Origin: Bin5 sp034428395
GTDB lineage: Bacteria; Chloroflexota; Anaerolineae; Caldilineales; Caldilineaceae
Length of the DNA: 64,000 nucleotides
Direction of reading: 5' to 3'
NCBI GenBank assembly: GCA_034428395.1
Contig: DAOUHX010000031.1
Location: 1 to 64,000 of the forward strand
The notes under the pieces were generated by a model. The model was not told the DNA's origin. It saw only the letters and a list, made by a program, of their open reading frames with translations, and did no database searches. Below are positions 41,417 through 50,230 of this stretch, piece by piece; position 1 is the stretch's first letter, and every line of letters starts with the position of its first letter. The position numbers were made by a program, and so were the translations under genes.

Positions 41417-43396
41417 ATGATCATGTTCCGACCCCCTCCACGTCAATCGACACGCCTCGGCCAGGGCGGCGGCGGCGGTATGCTTACGGGTGAAGCCGCG
41501 GCCGACACACGCCAGACGCTGATGCGAATGGCCGGCTACCTGCGACCCTACCGTTTGCAATTGATAGTGGTGGCGCTTTTCGTAACGGGCAGCACGATCC
41601 TGCGGTTGTACGGGCCGATGCTTATCGGCCGTGCGATCGACCTTTTCATCGCCACGGGCGACGTGGTCGGGCTTCGCAACCTAGTCATTGGAATCCTTGG
41701 GGTCTACCTGGGCGCGGGCGCGGCTTCGACCGTGCAGGGCCTGATCATGGTACATCTCGGCCAGCGCTTCGTTTTCGACATCCGGGCGAACCTCTTCAGC
41801 CACATGCAGATCATGTCGATGGCATTCCATGATCGCAACCAGGTCGGCGATCTGATGAGCCGGATCACGAACGATTCGGAGGCGATCAACCGCACACTGT
41901 CCAACGGGCTGATCGAGTTCATATCCAATATTCTGTTGCTGGGCGGCACCTTTGTGGCGATGTTTCTGCTCAACTGGCAGCTGGCGCTGGCGATGGTCGT
42001 GCTGATGCCGCTCATGCTCTACATCACCGGGGAAGTGACCCGCCGCAGCCGTGCGGCCTTTCGCACCGTCCAGCGCAATCTCGGCGCGCTGAACGCGGTG
42101 ATGGAAGAGAACATATCCGGCGCGCGCGTCGTTCAGGCCTTTGCCCGCGAGGAGGAGGTTTTCGCGGAGTTTCTCGAAGTCAACAAGACCTACCGCAAGG
42201 CCGGCATGACGGCCGACATCATCACTGCGGCGCTCGGCCCGATGTTCACGACGATGATGACGATAACCATCGCTGCGGCCGCGCTGCTGGGCGGCTGGCT
42301 GGCGATTCAAGGAATACTCGAAGTCGGCGTGCTGGCGGCCTTCATCATATACATCATGAATTTCTTCCGCCCGATGCGGGGCATCGCCATGCTCTACAAC
42401 CAGTTCCAGTCGGCGCTGGCCGGAGCCGAGCGGATCTTCGACGCGCTCGACGTGCAGCCGACAGTGACGGACCGCCCCGGCGCGCCGGCCCTGGAGGAGA
42501 TCAAGGGTGACGTGGTCTTTGATGGCGTCAGCTTCAGCTACGAGACGCATGTCGCGGCCGAAACCGTTCCTGCAGGCGGTAGGGCCATGGCCGGAGGGCG
42601 CAATGGTCGGATACGGGAAAACGGCTCAAGCCGGCGTCAGCGGCCGGCCCAGCCGCAGGCTGAAACCGGTGATGAACAGCAGCCGGAGATCGTCTTAAGG
42701 AACATAAACCTTCACGCCAAGCCGGGAGCAACGATCGCGCTGGTCGGCCCGACCGGCGCGGGCAAGACTACGATCATTAGTCTGCTGAGCCGCTTCTACG
42801 ACGTGGACGAAGGCAGCATCCGCGTTGACGGGCGCGACATCCGGGAGGTCCAGCAGGCCTCGCTGCGCAAGCAGCTGGGCATCGTCCTGCAGGATACCTT
42901 CCTGTTTTCAGGAACTGTGCGAGAGAACATCCGCTACGGGCGTTTGGATGCGACCGACGAGGAGGTGGCGGCGGCGGCGAGGTTGGCGAATGCGGATGGC
43001 TTTATCCGGTTTCTGCCGGGAGGATACGACTCGCGCGTCTCGGAGCAGGGCAACAACTTCAGCGAGGGGCAGCGTCAACTGATCGCAATCGCGCGGGCGG
43101 TCCTTGCCGACCCGCGGATTCTCATCCTCGACGAGGCCACCAGCAGTGTGGATACCCGCACTGAGGTCCAGTTGCAGCAGGCCTTGCTGCGGCTACTGGA
43201 AGGGCGCACGGCCTTCGTGATCGCGCACCGTCTGAGCACGATTCGCAACGCCGACGAAGTACTGGTCGTCAACGATCACCGCATCATCGAACGGGGCAAC
43301 CACGAGGAGCTGCTGGCACAGAAGGGCTTCTACCACGACCTATATACGGGCCAGTACATGCGGGTAAAGAGGTCGGAAGCACCTGCCCGGCATTGA
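41417..43396 (+). CDS. Heterodimeric ABC exporter subunit with canonical catalytic Glu
   Basis: 659 aa: Gly-rich N-terminal tail (about 30 residues), six-helix exporter domain, nucleotide-binding domain with GPTGAGKTT, signature FSEGQRQ (canonical LSGGQ altered), and Walker B ILDEATSSVD with catalytic Glu573. Paired with the upstream subunit, the live ATP site would use this Walker B and the partner's LSGGQ. As in the partner, a low-complexity insertion of about 45 residues rich in Gly, Arg and Gln sits between the A-loop Tyr (SFSYETH) and IVLRNINL. The gene converges on the orphan ATPase gene ending 51 bp away. Confidence 0.93.
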   Translation: MIMFRPPPRQSTRLGQGGGGGMLTGEAAADTRQTLMRMAGYLRPYRLQLIVVALFVTGSTILRLYGPMLIGRAIDLFIATGDVVGLRNLVIGILGVYLGAGAASTVQGLIMVHLGQRFVFDIRANLFSHMQIMSMAFHDRNQVGDLMSRITNDSEAINRTLSNGLIEFISNILLLGGTFVAMFLLNWQLALAMVVLMPLMLYITGEVTRRSRAAFRTVQRNLGALNAVMEENISGARVVQAFAREEEVFAEFLEVNKTYRKAGMTADIITAALGPMFTTMMTITIAAAALLGGWLAIQGILEVGVLAAFIIYIMNFFRPMRGIAMLYNQFQSALAGAERIFDALDVQPTVTDRPGAPALEEIKGDVVFDGVSFSYETHVAAETVPAGGRAMAGGRNGRIRENGSSRRQRPAQPQAETGDEQQPEIVLRNINLHAKPGATIALVGPTGAGKTTIISLLSRFYDVDEGSIRVDGRDIREVQQASLRKQLGIVLQDTFLFSGTVRENIRYGRLDATDEEVAAAARLANADGFIRFLPGGYDSRVSEQGNNFSEGQRQLIAIARAVLADPRILILDEATSSVDTRTEVQLQQALLRLLEGRTAFVIAHRLSTIRNADEVLVVNDHRIIERGNHEELLAQKGFYHDLYTGQYMRVKRSEAPARH

Positions 43397-43446
43397 GGTG
43401 CAGCAGCTTCTTCGCCTGCCGCTCGGACGCTTGTTCTTCAAATCGG

Positions 43447-44655
43447 TCAAGCAATTCTCCTGCCGCTCTCGCCTTCAAACAGGTGCAGTTCCATTTCATC
43501 GAATCGCGCTGTGATCTTCTCACCGCGTGCGATGCGAGCGCGAACGTCGGCTTGGCCGACGAGGCGATGACTGCCCGAATCGAAACGGACCAACAGAATG
43601 TGCCGGCCGTAGTCCGGCTCTACGGACGTGACCGTTCCCTGCCAGGTTGTGGACGGCGATGTAAGGCCGCGGTCGCCGTTCTTACCGTCACCTCCCCCGG
43701 CGACCGTTACCTGCACCGACTCGGGGCGGATGCCGACCGTCAGCGTATCGCCCGACGACAAGGAGGCAAGCAGCGGCGGGGGCGGTCTGAGCGAGAGACC
43801 GTTGCCCGCGTCCAATAGACCTTCGCGCAGTTTCACCTCTTGCAGGAGATTCATCGGCGGTACGCCGAGAAAGCCTGCCACAAAGGTGTTGGCGGGCTGC
43901 CCGCGCACGTCTGCAAAGGGACCCACCTGTTCAATCCGTCCGTCGCGCATCACCGCGACATGGTCGCCCAGCGCCATGGCCTCGGTCTGGTCATGCGTGA
44001 CGTAGAGCGCGGTGATGGCGAAGCGGTGCAGCAGCCGCTTGATCTCGACTCGGGTCTGCGAGCGCAGTTTGGCGTCCAGGTTTGAGAGCGGCTCATCGAA
44101 GAGAAAGACGCGCGGTCTGCGCACGATCGCGCGCGCGATCGCGACGCGCTGTTGCTGCCCGCCGGAGAGAGTCCCCGGCTTGCGCTGCAGCAGCGCGCGG
44201 AAGCCGATGCCCATTATCTCCGACGTTACGCGGATTCGTTCTTCGGTCTCGGCGTCCGGCGCCTTGTGCATTTGAAAGAAGAAGGAGAGATTGCCGCGCC
44301 CTTCAAAGTGGGGATAGAGGGCGTAGTTCTGAAAGACCATGCCGATATAGCGGTCTTTGGGAGGGACATCGGCCATGTTCTGTTCATCGTAGAATAGGTC
44401 GCCGCGATATTCCGACTCCAGCCCCGCGATCACGCGCAGCAGCGTGCTCTTGCCGCAACCGGAAGGGCCGAGCACCGCCATTGTCTGCCCGTCGGGGACG
44501 GTCAGGTCTACCTGGTCGAGCGCGAGCACGCGCCGGGGCTCTCCCTGCTCCTCGCTGGACGCAGACCCGCGCAGACGCGGAATGGCGGCCCCCTGATTTG
44601 GCCGGCTGTGAAGCCCGAACTCCTTGGTTACTTCGCTGAGGCGGATCGAAGCCAT
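43447..44655 (-). CDS. Orphan carbohydrate-importer ATPase (MsiK/UgpC/MalK-type)
   Basis: 402 aa. Nucleotide-binding domain with GPSGCGKST, Q-loop VFQNYALYPH, signature LSGGQQQR, Walker B VFLFDEPLSNLDAKLR, H-loop VTHDQTEAMALGD, then a TOBE/MalK regulatory domain (GIRPESVQV). These are hallmarks of CUT1 ATPases. Residues about 15-42 are an insertion after the A-loop Phe (KEFGLHSRPNQG...GEPRRVLAL). No permease or receptor gene is adjacent, so it may serve several importers, as MsiK does, including the one at 23-28 kb. GGGAAGGAAG supports the start. Confidence 0.92.
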   Translation of the reverse strand: MASIRLSEVTKEFGLHSRPNQGAAIPRLRGSASSEEQGEPRRVLALDQVDLTVPDGQTMAVLGPSGCGKSTLLRVIAGLESEYRGDLFYDEQNMADVPPKDRYIGMVFQNYALYPHFEGRGNLSFFFQMHKAPDAETEERIRVTSEIMGIGFRALLQRKPGTLSGGQQQRVAIARAIVRRPRVFLFDEPLSNLDAKLRSQTRVEIKRLLHRFAITALYVTHDQTEAMALGDHVAVMRDGRIEQVGPFADVRGQPANTFVAGFLGVPPMNLLQEVKLREGLLDAGNGLSLRPPPPLLASLSSGDTLTVGIRPESVQVTVAGGGDGKNGDRGLTSPSTTWQGTVTSVEPDYGRHILLVRFDSGSHRLVGQADVRARIARGEKITARFDEMELHLFEGESGRRIA

Positions 44656-44701
44656 CTTCCTTCCCTTTTTGACGCCTCCGGTTCATCGCAGATTCAACGC
44701 C

Positions 44702-44731
44702 ATTGTACAGGCAGTTGCGGCGAAGCGCGAA
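44702..44731 (-). promoter_or_regulatory. Possible promoter of the orphan ATPase gene
   Basis: Reverse-strand TACAAT at 44707-44702 is a good -10; the -35 (TTCGCG, 18 bases away) is weak. It is about 47 bases before the start codon. Confidence 0.3.
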
Positions 44732-44896
44732 CGGGTTGAAAGCAGTTGGCACGGCCGCAGTCCTGCCGGAGGAGGGGAGAGACCCATTTGCGCTGATCCT
44801 GGCAATCAGTGTAACCTGAATTGGAGTCGAAAACAGTCATTTTGGCCAGTTATTGCGGGGGTAAAGACGGTGGCGAGCGACGCGAACCGGCCCACA

Positions 44897-46675
44897 ATGA
44901 GCAACAAGGAAGTTGCCGACCTGTTTCGGTCCATCGGCCAACTACTGCAGATCCTGGACGAGAGCCGCTTTGTCGTCATGGCCTATCAGAATGCCGCGCG
45001 CACGGTCGATGGCCTCGAAACAGACATAAACGAGGTGGCGGCCGCAGGTTTGCTGGAGAATCTTCCCAGGGTTGGCAAGGCGATCGCCGAAAAGATCGCA
45101 ACTCTGCTCGAAACCGGCTCGCTTCCATACTATGACGAGCTTGCATCGCAGGTCCCCGAAGGCGTTGTCGCCATGATGCAGGTGCCCGACGTCGGTCCCA
45201 AGACGGTCAGGCGGCTTTGGAAGGAGCTGGACATCGCCAGCGTTGAAGCGATGCAGTCGGCGGCGGAGCAGGGCAGATTGCGCGGTCTGAAGGGGTTTGG
45301 CGCCAAGACCGAAGAACGGATCCTCAAGGGAATCAAGCTGCTCGCGAGCCGGTCCGACGACCGCACGCCGATCGGGGCTTCGCTGCCGGCGGCGCAGGGC
45401 CTGGCGCAGTCGCTGCGAGAACAGGCGGACGGCCTGGTGCAGAAAATCGAAGTTGCCGGCAGTCTGCGTCGCTGGCGCGAGACCACGGGCGAGATCCGGC
45501 TGATAGGGGTCAGCCATGCACCGCAAGAGGCACTGCAACAGTTCGGAGGCCTGCCGCAGGCAACCGAAGTGCTGGAGAGCGGGGAAAGGCATGCGCGCGT
45601 CTTGCTCTCCAACGGGATGCAGGCCACGCTCAGCCTGGTAGAAGCAGAAAACTGGGGCGCGGCTTTGTGTCACGCCACCGGGAATCGGGAGCATGTTGCC
45701 GAGGTAAGGGAGTGCGCGCGGAGCGCCGGCCTGCACCTGGACGAGAACGGCCTGATCCCCCAAAGCAGCTTTGCCGCCGGCGACGGCGCCGGCAGTGGAG
45801 CACTCGCCAGCGAAGAGGCGTTCTATGGGCTGATCGGACTGCAGTGGACACCGCCGGAGCTGCGCGAGGGCGGCGAAGAGGTCGAGGCGGCCCGCCGCCG
45901 CGAGTTGCCGCGACTGATCGAACGCGGGCAGATTCTGGGCGAAGTCCATGGCCACACAACCTGGAGCGATGGCAAGGCCTCGGTTGCCGAGATGGCGGAG
46001 GCGGCACGGAGCAGGGGCTACCGCTACTGGGCCGTCACCGACCACAGCATCGGTCTGGGTGTAACCAGGGGCGTGGACGGCGAGGCGTTGATCGCCCAGC
46101 GGCGTGAGATCGACGTTGTTAACGAACAGTATGCTGCCGAAGGAGTGGACTTCAGATTGATTCAGGGCACTGAAGTCGAGGTTTTGGGCGACGGGGAATT
46201 GGGGCTGCCTGATGAAATTCTCGCTTCGCTGGACATTGTGGTCGCCAGCATCCACATCGGCCTGCGGCAGGACCGTGAACGCATCACCGAGCGATGTCTG
46301 AAGTCGATCCACAATCCCCACGTTGACGTGATCGGCCACCCAACCGGCCGCCTGCTGGGCCAGCGTTCGCCCTCGGAGATTGACATCGAGCGGGTGATGC
46401 GTGCGTGCGCGGAGACGGGCACTGCCATCGAGATCAATGCCAACCCGGCCCGCCTGGACCTTTCAGCCGAGAACGCAAGGCGGGCCGCCGAACTGGGCTG
46501 CAAGATCGTCATCAACAGCGATGCCCACAGCACCGGCCAGCTCGACCTGCTGCCCTACGGTATTCACACGGCACGCCGGGCCTGGTTGTGCCAGGCCGAC
46601 GTGATGAACACACGACCGCTGGACGACCTGCTTGGACTGCTGAAGAGGAACAGATCGGGGAGGTACACAAAGTGA
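44897..46675 (+). CDS. PolX-like protein: helix-hairpin-helix plus inactive polymerase region plus intact PHP domain
   Basis: 592 aa, the length of bacterial PolX. Residues 1-150 carry the 8-kDa and HhH parts (NLPRVGKAIAEKI, VPDVGPKTVRRLW). The palm should read GDIDxL with two catalytic Asp and a third Asp further on; here it is GEIRLI (E199, R201) and ATLSL (T244), so polymerase activity is probably lost. The PHP domain from residue 345 is complete: EVHGHTTWSDG, AVTDHS, GTEVEVL, SIHIG, IGHPTGR, EINANP, INSDAHS. It may act as a 3'-5' exonuclease or phosphoesterase in DNA repair. Start ATG 44897 by family length; GTG 44870 is an alternative. Confidence 0.88.
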   Translation: MSNKEVADLFRSIGQLLQILDESRFVVMAYQNAARTVDGLETDINEVAAAGLLENLPRVGKAIAEKIATLLETGSLPYYDELASQVPEGVVAMMQVPDVGPKTVRRLWKELDIASVEAMQSAAEQGRLRGLKGFGAKTEERILKGIKLLASRSDDRTPIGASLPAAQGLAQSLREQADGLVQKIEVAGSLRRWRETTGEIRLIGVSHAPQEALQQFGGLPQATEVLESGERHARVLLSNGMQATLSLVEAENWGAALCHATGNREHVAEVRECARSAGLHLDENGLIPQSSFAAGDGAGSGALASEEAFYGLIGLQWTPPELREGGEEVEAARRRELPRLIERGQILGEVHGHTTWSDGKASVAEMAEAARSRGYRYWAVTDHSIGLGVTRGVDGEALIAQRREIDVVNEQYAAEGVDFRLIQGTEVEVLGDGELGLPDEILASLDIVVASIHIGLRQDRERITERCLKSIHNPHVDVIGHPTGRLLGQRSPSEIDIERVMRACAETGTAIEINANPARLDLSAENARRAAELGCKIVINSDAHSTGQLDLLPYGIHTARRAWLCQADVMNTRPLDDLLGLLKRNRSGRYTK

Positions 46676-47868
46676 CCGATGACGCCAAGCGTCCGGACCT
46701 CGAACCGGAGATGGACGAGCCGGTCTTCAGACCGGATGACGCTTCCCCGGAGCAGTCAGAACCAGATTCTGTTCAGAATGCGGCTTCAGGACTTCGTGGC
46801 GACGCGGATACGGGTGAGCCCGACCAGGCGTCGCTTGCGGACGAAGAGCCGGCGTTCGGGGAACCGGTATTCTCTGCGCACGAGGACGTTCCAGAGCCGG
46901 CAGAACAGGTGTATTCGCCGGACCCGGGCCCGGAATCGCCGGCTGATTTCGATGCCGACATTTCAGGCTCACCCGAACCGGAGTTTGGCAGCGAGTCGGA
47001 AGCCATTCAGGACGCTGACTTTCGGCCAGTGGCGGACACCGCCGAACCTCTCTTCGGGCACGGCGTAGAACATGCGGATTCCACGCAGGATGAAGTGTAC
47101 GAGGGCCTGCCCGAATCAACCGGCAGGCCTTCCTCATCAGAGACTCCCGGTTTCGATGGTGCGACGGACGATGAGCCCTCCTTTGGACCGGTCCAGGAGG
47201 CAGTCGCGTCGGGAGGGGCCGCGGCCGAAGAGGAAGGCGGCGACGGCTCGACGGGCTGGGTGAATATTTCGCCCGACTCAGGGATGTCGGTCGATCCGCT
47301 CCCTGAAAAAGAGTATTCGCTATTCGAAGAAACGCCGGCCGCCGACGTTGCGATGACTCCGCCGCCGCGCCGCAAGCTCGGCCGCACAGGCCCTGTCTGG
47401 GTATTGGGCGGCATCGTGCTCGTTGTCGTTGCAGGACTTGTGTGGCTGGCAATCTCACGGCTGACGGGAGGGGAGGCCGATATCATGCCGGTTGCGGCCG
47501 AGCCGACGGTGGAGCAGGTGGAAGAGGCGACGCCGACCAGTCCGCCGCCGACTGCCACGTCCGAGGCACAGCAGCCCACGCCTACTCGGGTCCTGTTGCC
47601 TGTATTGAGCAACGTCATCGTCGGCGACACCGAGGGACAGGGTGTTATGCTGCGCGAGGAACCTAATGTTAACGGCACATTTGTCACAATTATCGCTGAG
47701 GGGGAAAAGGCAATTGTTTTGGAACCGGAATCTGTGGACGGGGAGTACCCGGTCGATGCAGATGGTTTCCTGTGGTACCGCATTCGAGTGCCCGGACAGT
47801 TAGATGGGGATGGAGTTCCCCTTGCCGGCTGGAGCGCGTCGAATTTTTTCGTCATGGATGAACAATGA
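46672..47868 (+). CDS. Acidic membrane-anchored protein with C-terminal SH3-like domain
   Basis: 398 aa. Residues 1-235 are acidic, low-complexity and probably disordered, with loosely repeated EPVF/EPxF phrases (EPVFRPDD, EPAFGEPVFS, EPLFGHG). One membrane helix (GPVWVLGGIVLVVVAGLVWL, about residues 243-262) is followed by a Thr/Pro linker and an SH3b-like domain (GQGVMLREEPNVNGTFVTII...GEYPVDADGFLWYRIR, split at the dots). The acidic part should be cytoplasmic and the SH3-like part outside, perhaps touching the cell wall. The GTG start overlaps the PolX stop (GTGA) with GGGAGG upstream, so the genes are coupled. Function unknown. Confidence 0.85.
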   Translation: MTDDAKRPDLEPEMDEPVFRPDDASPEQSEPDSVQNAASGLRGDADTGEPDQASLADEEPAFGEPVFSAHEDVPEPAEQVYSPDPGPESPADFDADISGSPEPEFGSESEAIQDADFRPVADTAEPLFGHGVEHADSTQDEVYEGLPESTGRPSSSETPGFDGATDDEPSFGPVQEAVASGGAAAEEEGGDGSTGWVNISPDSGMSVDPLPEKEYSLFEETPAADVAMTPPPRRKLGRTGPVWVLGGIVLVVVAGLVWLAISRLTGGEADIMPVAAEPTVEQVEEATPTSPPPTATSEAQQPTPTRVLLPVLSNVIVGDTEGQGVMLREEPNVNGTFVTIIAEGEKAIVLEPESVDGEYPVDADGFLWYRIRVPGQLDGDGVPLAGWSASNFFVMDEQ

Positions 47869-47873
47869 TTCAA

Positions 47874-47888
47874 ATTTCGTATAGACAT
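47874..47888. other. Shared 15-bp motif ATTTCGTATAGACAT, copy 1
   Basis: Identical to 59865-59879; a 12-bp version (ATTTCGTATAGC) is at 36815-36826. Each copy is intergenic and followed on the same strand by a G-poor, C/A-rich stretch. Meaning unknown; a binding site or promoter part is possible. Confidence 0.45.
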
Positions 47889-47975
47889 CAACAGTCACTA
47901 CACCACCCCACCTCCACCTACACCCATTCAGAAGCCTCCACGCTTCAACAACCTGCTTAACCGCTCTCCCCTCCA

Positions 47976-50054
47976 ATGGACTTGACTCGAAAGCGGGTCG
48001 AAGACCTGCGTCAGCTCATTTTGCACCACCAGTATCGCTACTACGTCCTCGACGATCCCGAAATCAGCGATGCTGCTTTTGACGCCCTTTTGCGAGAGCT
48101 CCAGTCTCTGGAGGAACGGCACCCGGAACTAACCGACCCAAACAGCCCCACCATACGCGTCGGCGGCGCGATCGCCGACCGCTTCGAAAAGGTCGAGCAC
48201 CAAGTCCCAGTGTTGAGCCTGGCAAATGCCTTTGGCGAGGAGGAACTGCACAGGTGGCGCGAGCGGCTGCTGCGGCTTCTGCCTGAGGAGGAGCAGGCTC
48301 TCCTGTCCTATGTGGTTGAACCGAAATTTGACGGCCTGACGGTAGTCCTACAATACGAGAATGGCAGCTTTACGCTTGGCGCAACGCGCGGCGACGGCGA
48401 AGTCGGCGAGAACATTACGCCCAATTTGCGAACGGTGCGTCAGCTGCCGCTGCAGATTCCTGTCGTCTCGCAGAGGGAAGGAGGCGCGACAACTTCACTC
48501 TTGCCTCCTCGTCGCCTGATCTTGCGGGGCGAGGTCTACGTGGACGAAGACGAATTCTCAGAATTTAACCGGTCCCAGGAAGAGAAGGGGGAGCGGACCT
48601 ACGCCAATCCCCGCAATTTCGCGGCCGGCTCGTTGCGTCTGCTCGACAGCGGCATCAGTGCCGAGCGTCCCTTGAAACTTTGGACCTATCAGACATTCCT
48701 GCTTGAAGCTGATTTCGAGCCACCGCTCTCCCACTGGGACTCGCTTGAGCTTCTGCGCGGGTACGGTTTTCCCGTCTGCGACGAATCCCGTCGATTCAGC
48801 GACGCGGAATGGGAAGAACTGGTCGGCTTTGTCACGAACTGGCAAGAGCTACGTCAACGGTTGCCATACGAACTGGATGGCATGGTGGTCAAAGTCGATC
48901 TGCTTTCCCAGCAGGGGCGGCTGGGATTCACCGGCAAGGATCCGCGCTGGGCGGTCGCCTTCAAGACCGGAGGCGAAGAGGCGACGACCAAACTGCTGGA
49001 CATCGGCGTCAAGGTCGGGCGTACGGGCGCGATCACGCCCAACGCAGTCCTCGATCCCGTGCCCATCGGCGGCGTGACCGTCCAGGCGGCTACGCTTCAC
49101 AACGCCGATTACGTCGAAGAGCTGGACATTCGCATCGGCGACACCGTTCTCGTGAAACGTGCCGGCGACGTCATCCCCAAGGTGCTCCAACCTATAACCG
49201 AGCTGCGAGATGGAAGCGAAAAGCCCTGGAAGATGCCGTCGGTCTGCCCTTCTTGCGGCGAGAGCCTTGAGCGTCCGCCGGAGGAGGCGGCCACCTACTG
49301 TATCAACAACGCCTGTCCCGACCAACTCGTGCGCAAGGTCGAGTATTTTGTGTCCCGGGGCGCGATGGACATTGTCGGCTTCGGAACGAAACAGGCGGAG
49401 TTGTTTGTCGGGAACGGCTATATCCTTACACTGGCCGACGTCTACCGACTGCCCTGGGAGCAAATCAAAGAGTTAGAAGGCTATGCCGACAAGCGGGTCG
49501 AAAACCTGCGTCTGGGGGTTGAAGAGAGCAAGAGCAGAGGAGCGACCCGCCTCCTGACCGCGCTTGGCATCCGCTTTGTCGGCTCGGTCGTGGCGGAGTT
49601 GCTCATGGCCCGATTCGACACGATCGGCGCGTTGATGGATGCCGACGCGGAGACGCTTGGCGAGATCGAAGGTGTCGGCCCCAAGATTGCCGAAGCTGTC
49701 GTTTCCTACTTTGCATTGGAGCCGAATCGCGCACTTGTGCATTCGTTTACCGAACTTGGCGTCGACCTTTCTGCCCAGGACGTGCGACGCGGCAGTGTGC
49801 CGGAGGAGCAGCCGTTCAAGGGAAAGACGTTTGTCATCACCGGGACATTGCCGTCCATGAGCAGAAACGAAGCCAAATCTCGCATCGAAGCGTGGGGCGG
49901 AAAAGTCACGGGCAGCGTCAGCAGCAACACCGATTTCCTTCTCGCGGGCGAGAAGGCGGGCAGCAAACTGGCAAAGGCGCAGCAGCTCGGCGTCCGGATC
50001 CTGTCGGAAGAGGAGTTGCTGGTAAGCGGCGCACAGATCGCACAACCTGCCTAG
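47976..50054 (+). CDS. ligA: NAD-dependent DNA ligase LigA
   Basis: 692 aa, full length. Adenylation domain with active-site K117 (EPKFDG) and downstream RGEVYV and DGMVVKV motifs, OB fold, four-Cys zinc finger (CPSC...C.NNACP), helix-hairpin-helix region (IEGVGPKIAEAV) and a C-terminal BRCT domain from about residue 610 (GKTFVITGTLPSMSR). It seals nicks during replication and repair using NAD. No ribosome site is visible before the ATG. It follows the SH3-like gene after 107 bp that include the shared 15-bp motif. Confidence 0.97.
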   Translation: MDLTRKRVEDLRQLILHHQYRYYVLDDPEISDAAFDALLRELQSLEERHPELTDPNSPTIRVGGAIADRFEKVEHQVPVLSLANAFGEEELHRWRERLLRLLPEEEQALLSYVVEPKFDGLTVVLQYENGSFTLGATRGDGEVGENITPNLRTVRQLPLQIPVVSQREGGATTSLLPPRRLILRGEVYVDEDEFSEFNRSQEEKGERTYANPRNFAAGSLRLLDSGISAERPLKLWTYQTFLLEADFEPPLSHWDSLELLRGYGFPVCDESRRFSDAEWEELVGFVTNWQELRQRLPYELDGMVVKVDLLSQQGRLGFTGKDPRWAVAFKTGGEEATTKLLDIGVKVGRTGAITPNAVLDPVPIGGVTVQAATLHNADYVEELDIRIGDTVLVKRAGDVIPKVLQPITELRDGSEKPWKMPSVCPSCGESLERPPEEAATYCINNACPDQLVRKVEYFVSRGAMDIVGFGTKQAELFVGNGYILTLADVYRLPWEQIKELEGYADKRVENLRLGVEESKSRGATRLLTALGIRFVGSVVAELLMARFDTIGALMDADAETLGEIEGVGPKIAEAVVSYFALEPNRALVHSFTELGVDLSAQDVRRGSVPEEQPFKGKTFVITGTLPSMSRNEAKSRIEAWGGKVTGSVSSNTDFLLAGEKAGSKLAKAQQLGVRILSEEELLVSGAQIAQPA

Positions 50055-50082
50055 CAGGCCGACCATGCCGAAACTGGTACGG

Positions 50083-50106
50083 CAGTGGATAGTGGATAGT
50101 GGCCAG
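50083..50106. repeat. Heptamer array, 3 units
   Basis: CAGTGGA, TAGTGGA, TAGTGGC, then CAGGAACTG, as at 5661. It lies just after the ligA stop. Confidence 0.8.
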
Positions 50107-50195
50107 GAACTGTAGTGGGCGGGTATGACTCGGTCGCTGCACGGGGTAGAGGGATTTGTACCGCGTTTCTGGGATGCACTCCGCGACATTCGTTA

Positions 50196-50225
50196 GTGGC
50201 ACTTTTGCTGCTCTTTCGATAGAAT
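50196..50225 (+). promoter_or_regulatory. Promoter for a probably leaderless transcript of the TPR-like gene
   Basis: TAGAAT (50220-50225) lies only five bases before the ATG at 50231, so transcription should start at or near the A of the start codon. A -35-like GTGGCA (50196-50201) is 18 bases upstream. No ribosome site precedes the ATG, which fits a leaderless mRNA. Confidence 0.5.
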
Positions 50226-50230
50226 TCTAA

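Noticed and set aside
44624..44896. Longer N-terminus (91 extra residues) for the PolX-like gene
   Set aside because: The extra part overlaps the promoter region of the divergent ATPase gene, has no conserved feature and would exceed the family's length.
46405..46671. Longer start for the SH3-like membrane protein overlapping PolX
   Set aside because: Would overlap the PHP domain coding sequence out of frame; the GTG at 46672 has a strong ribosome site and a GTGA overlap.
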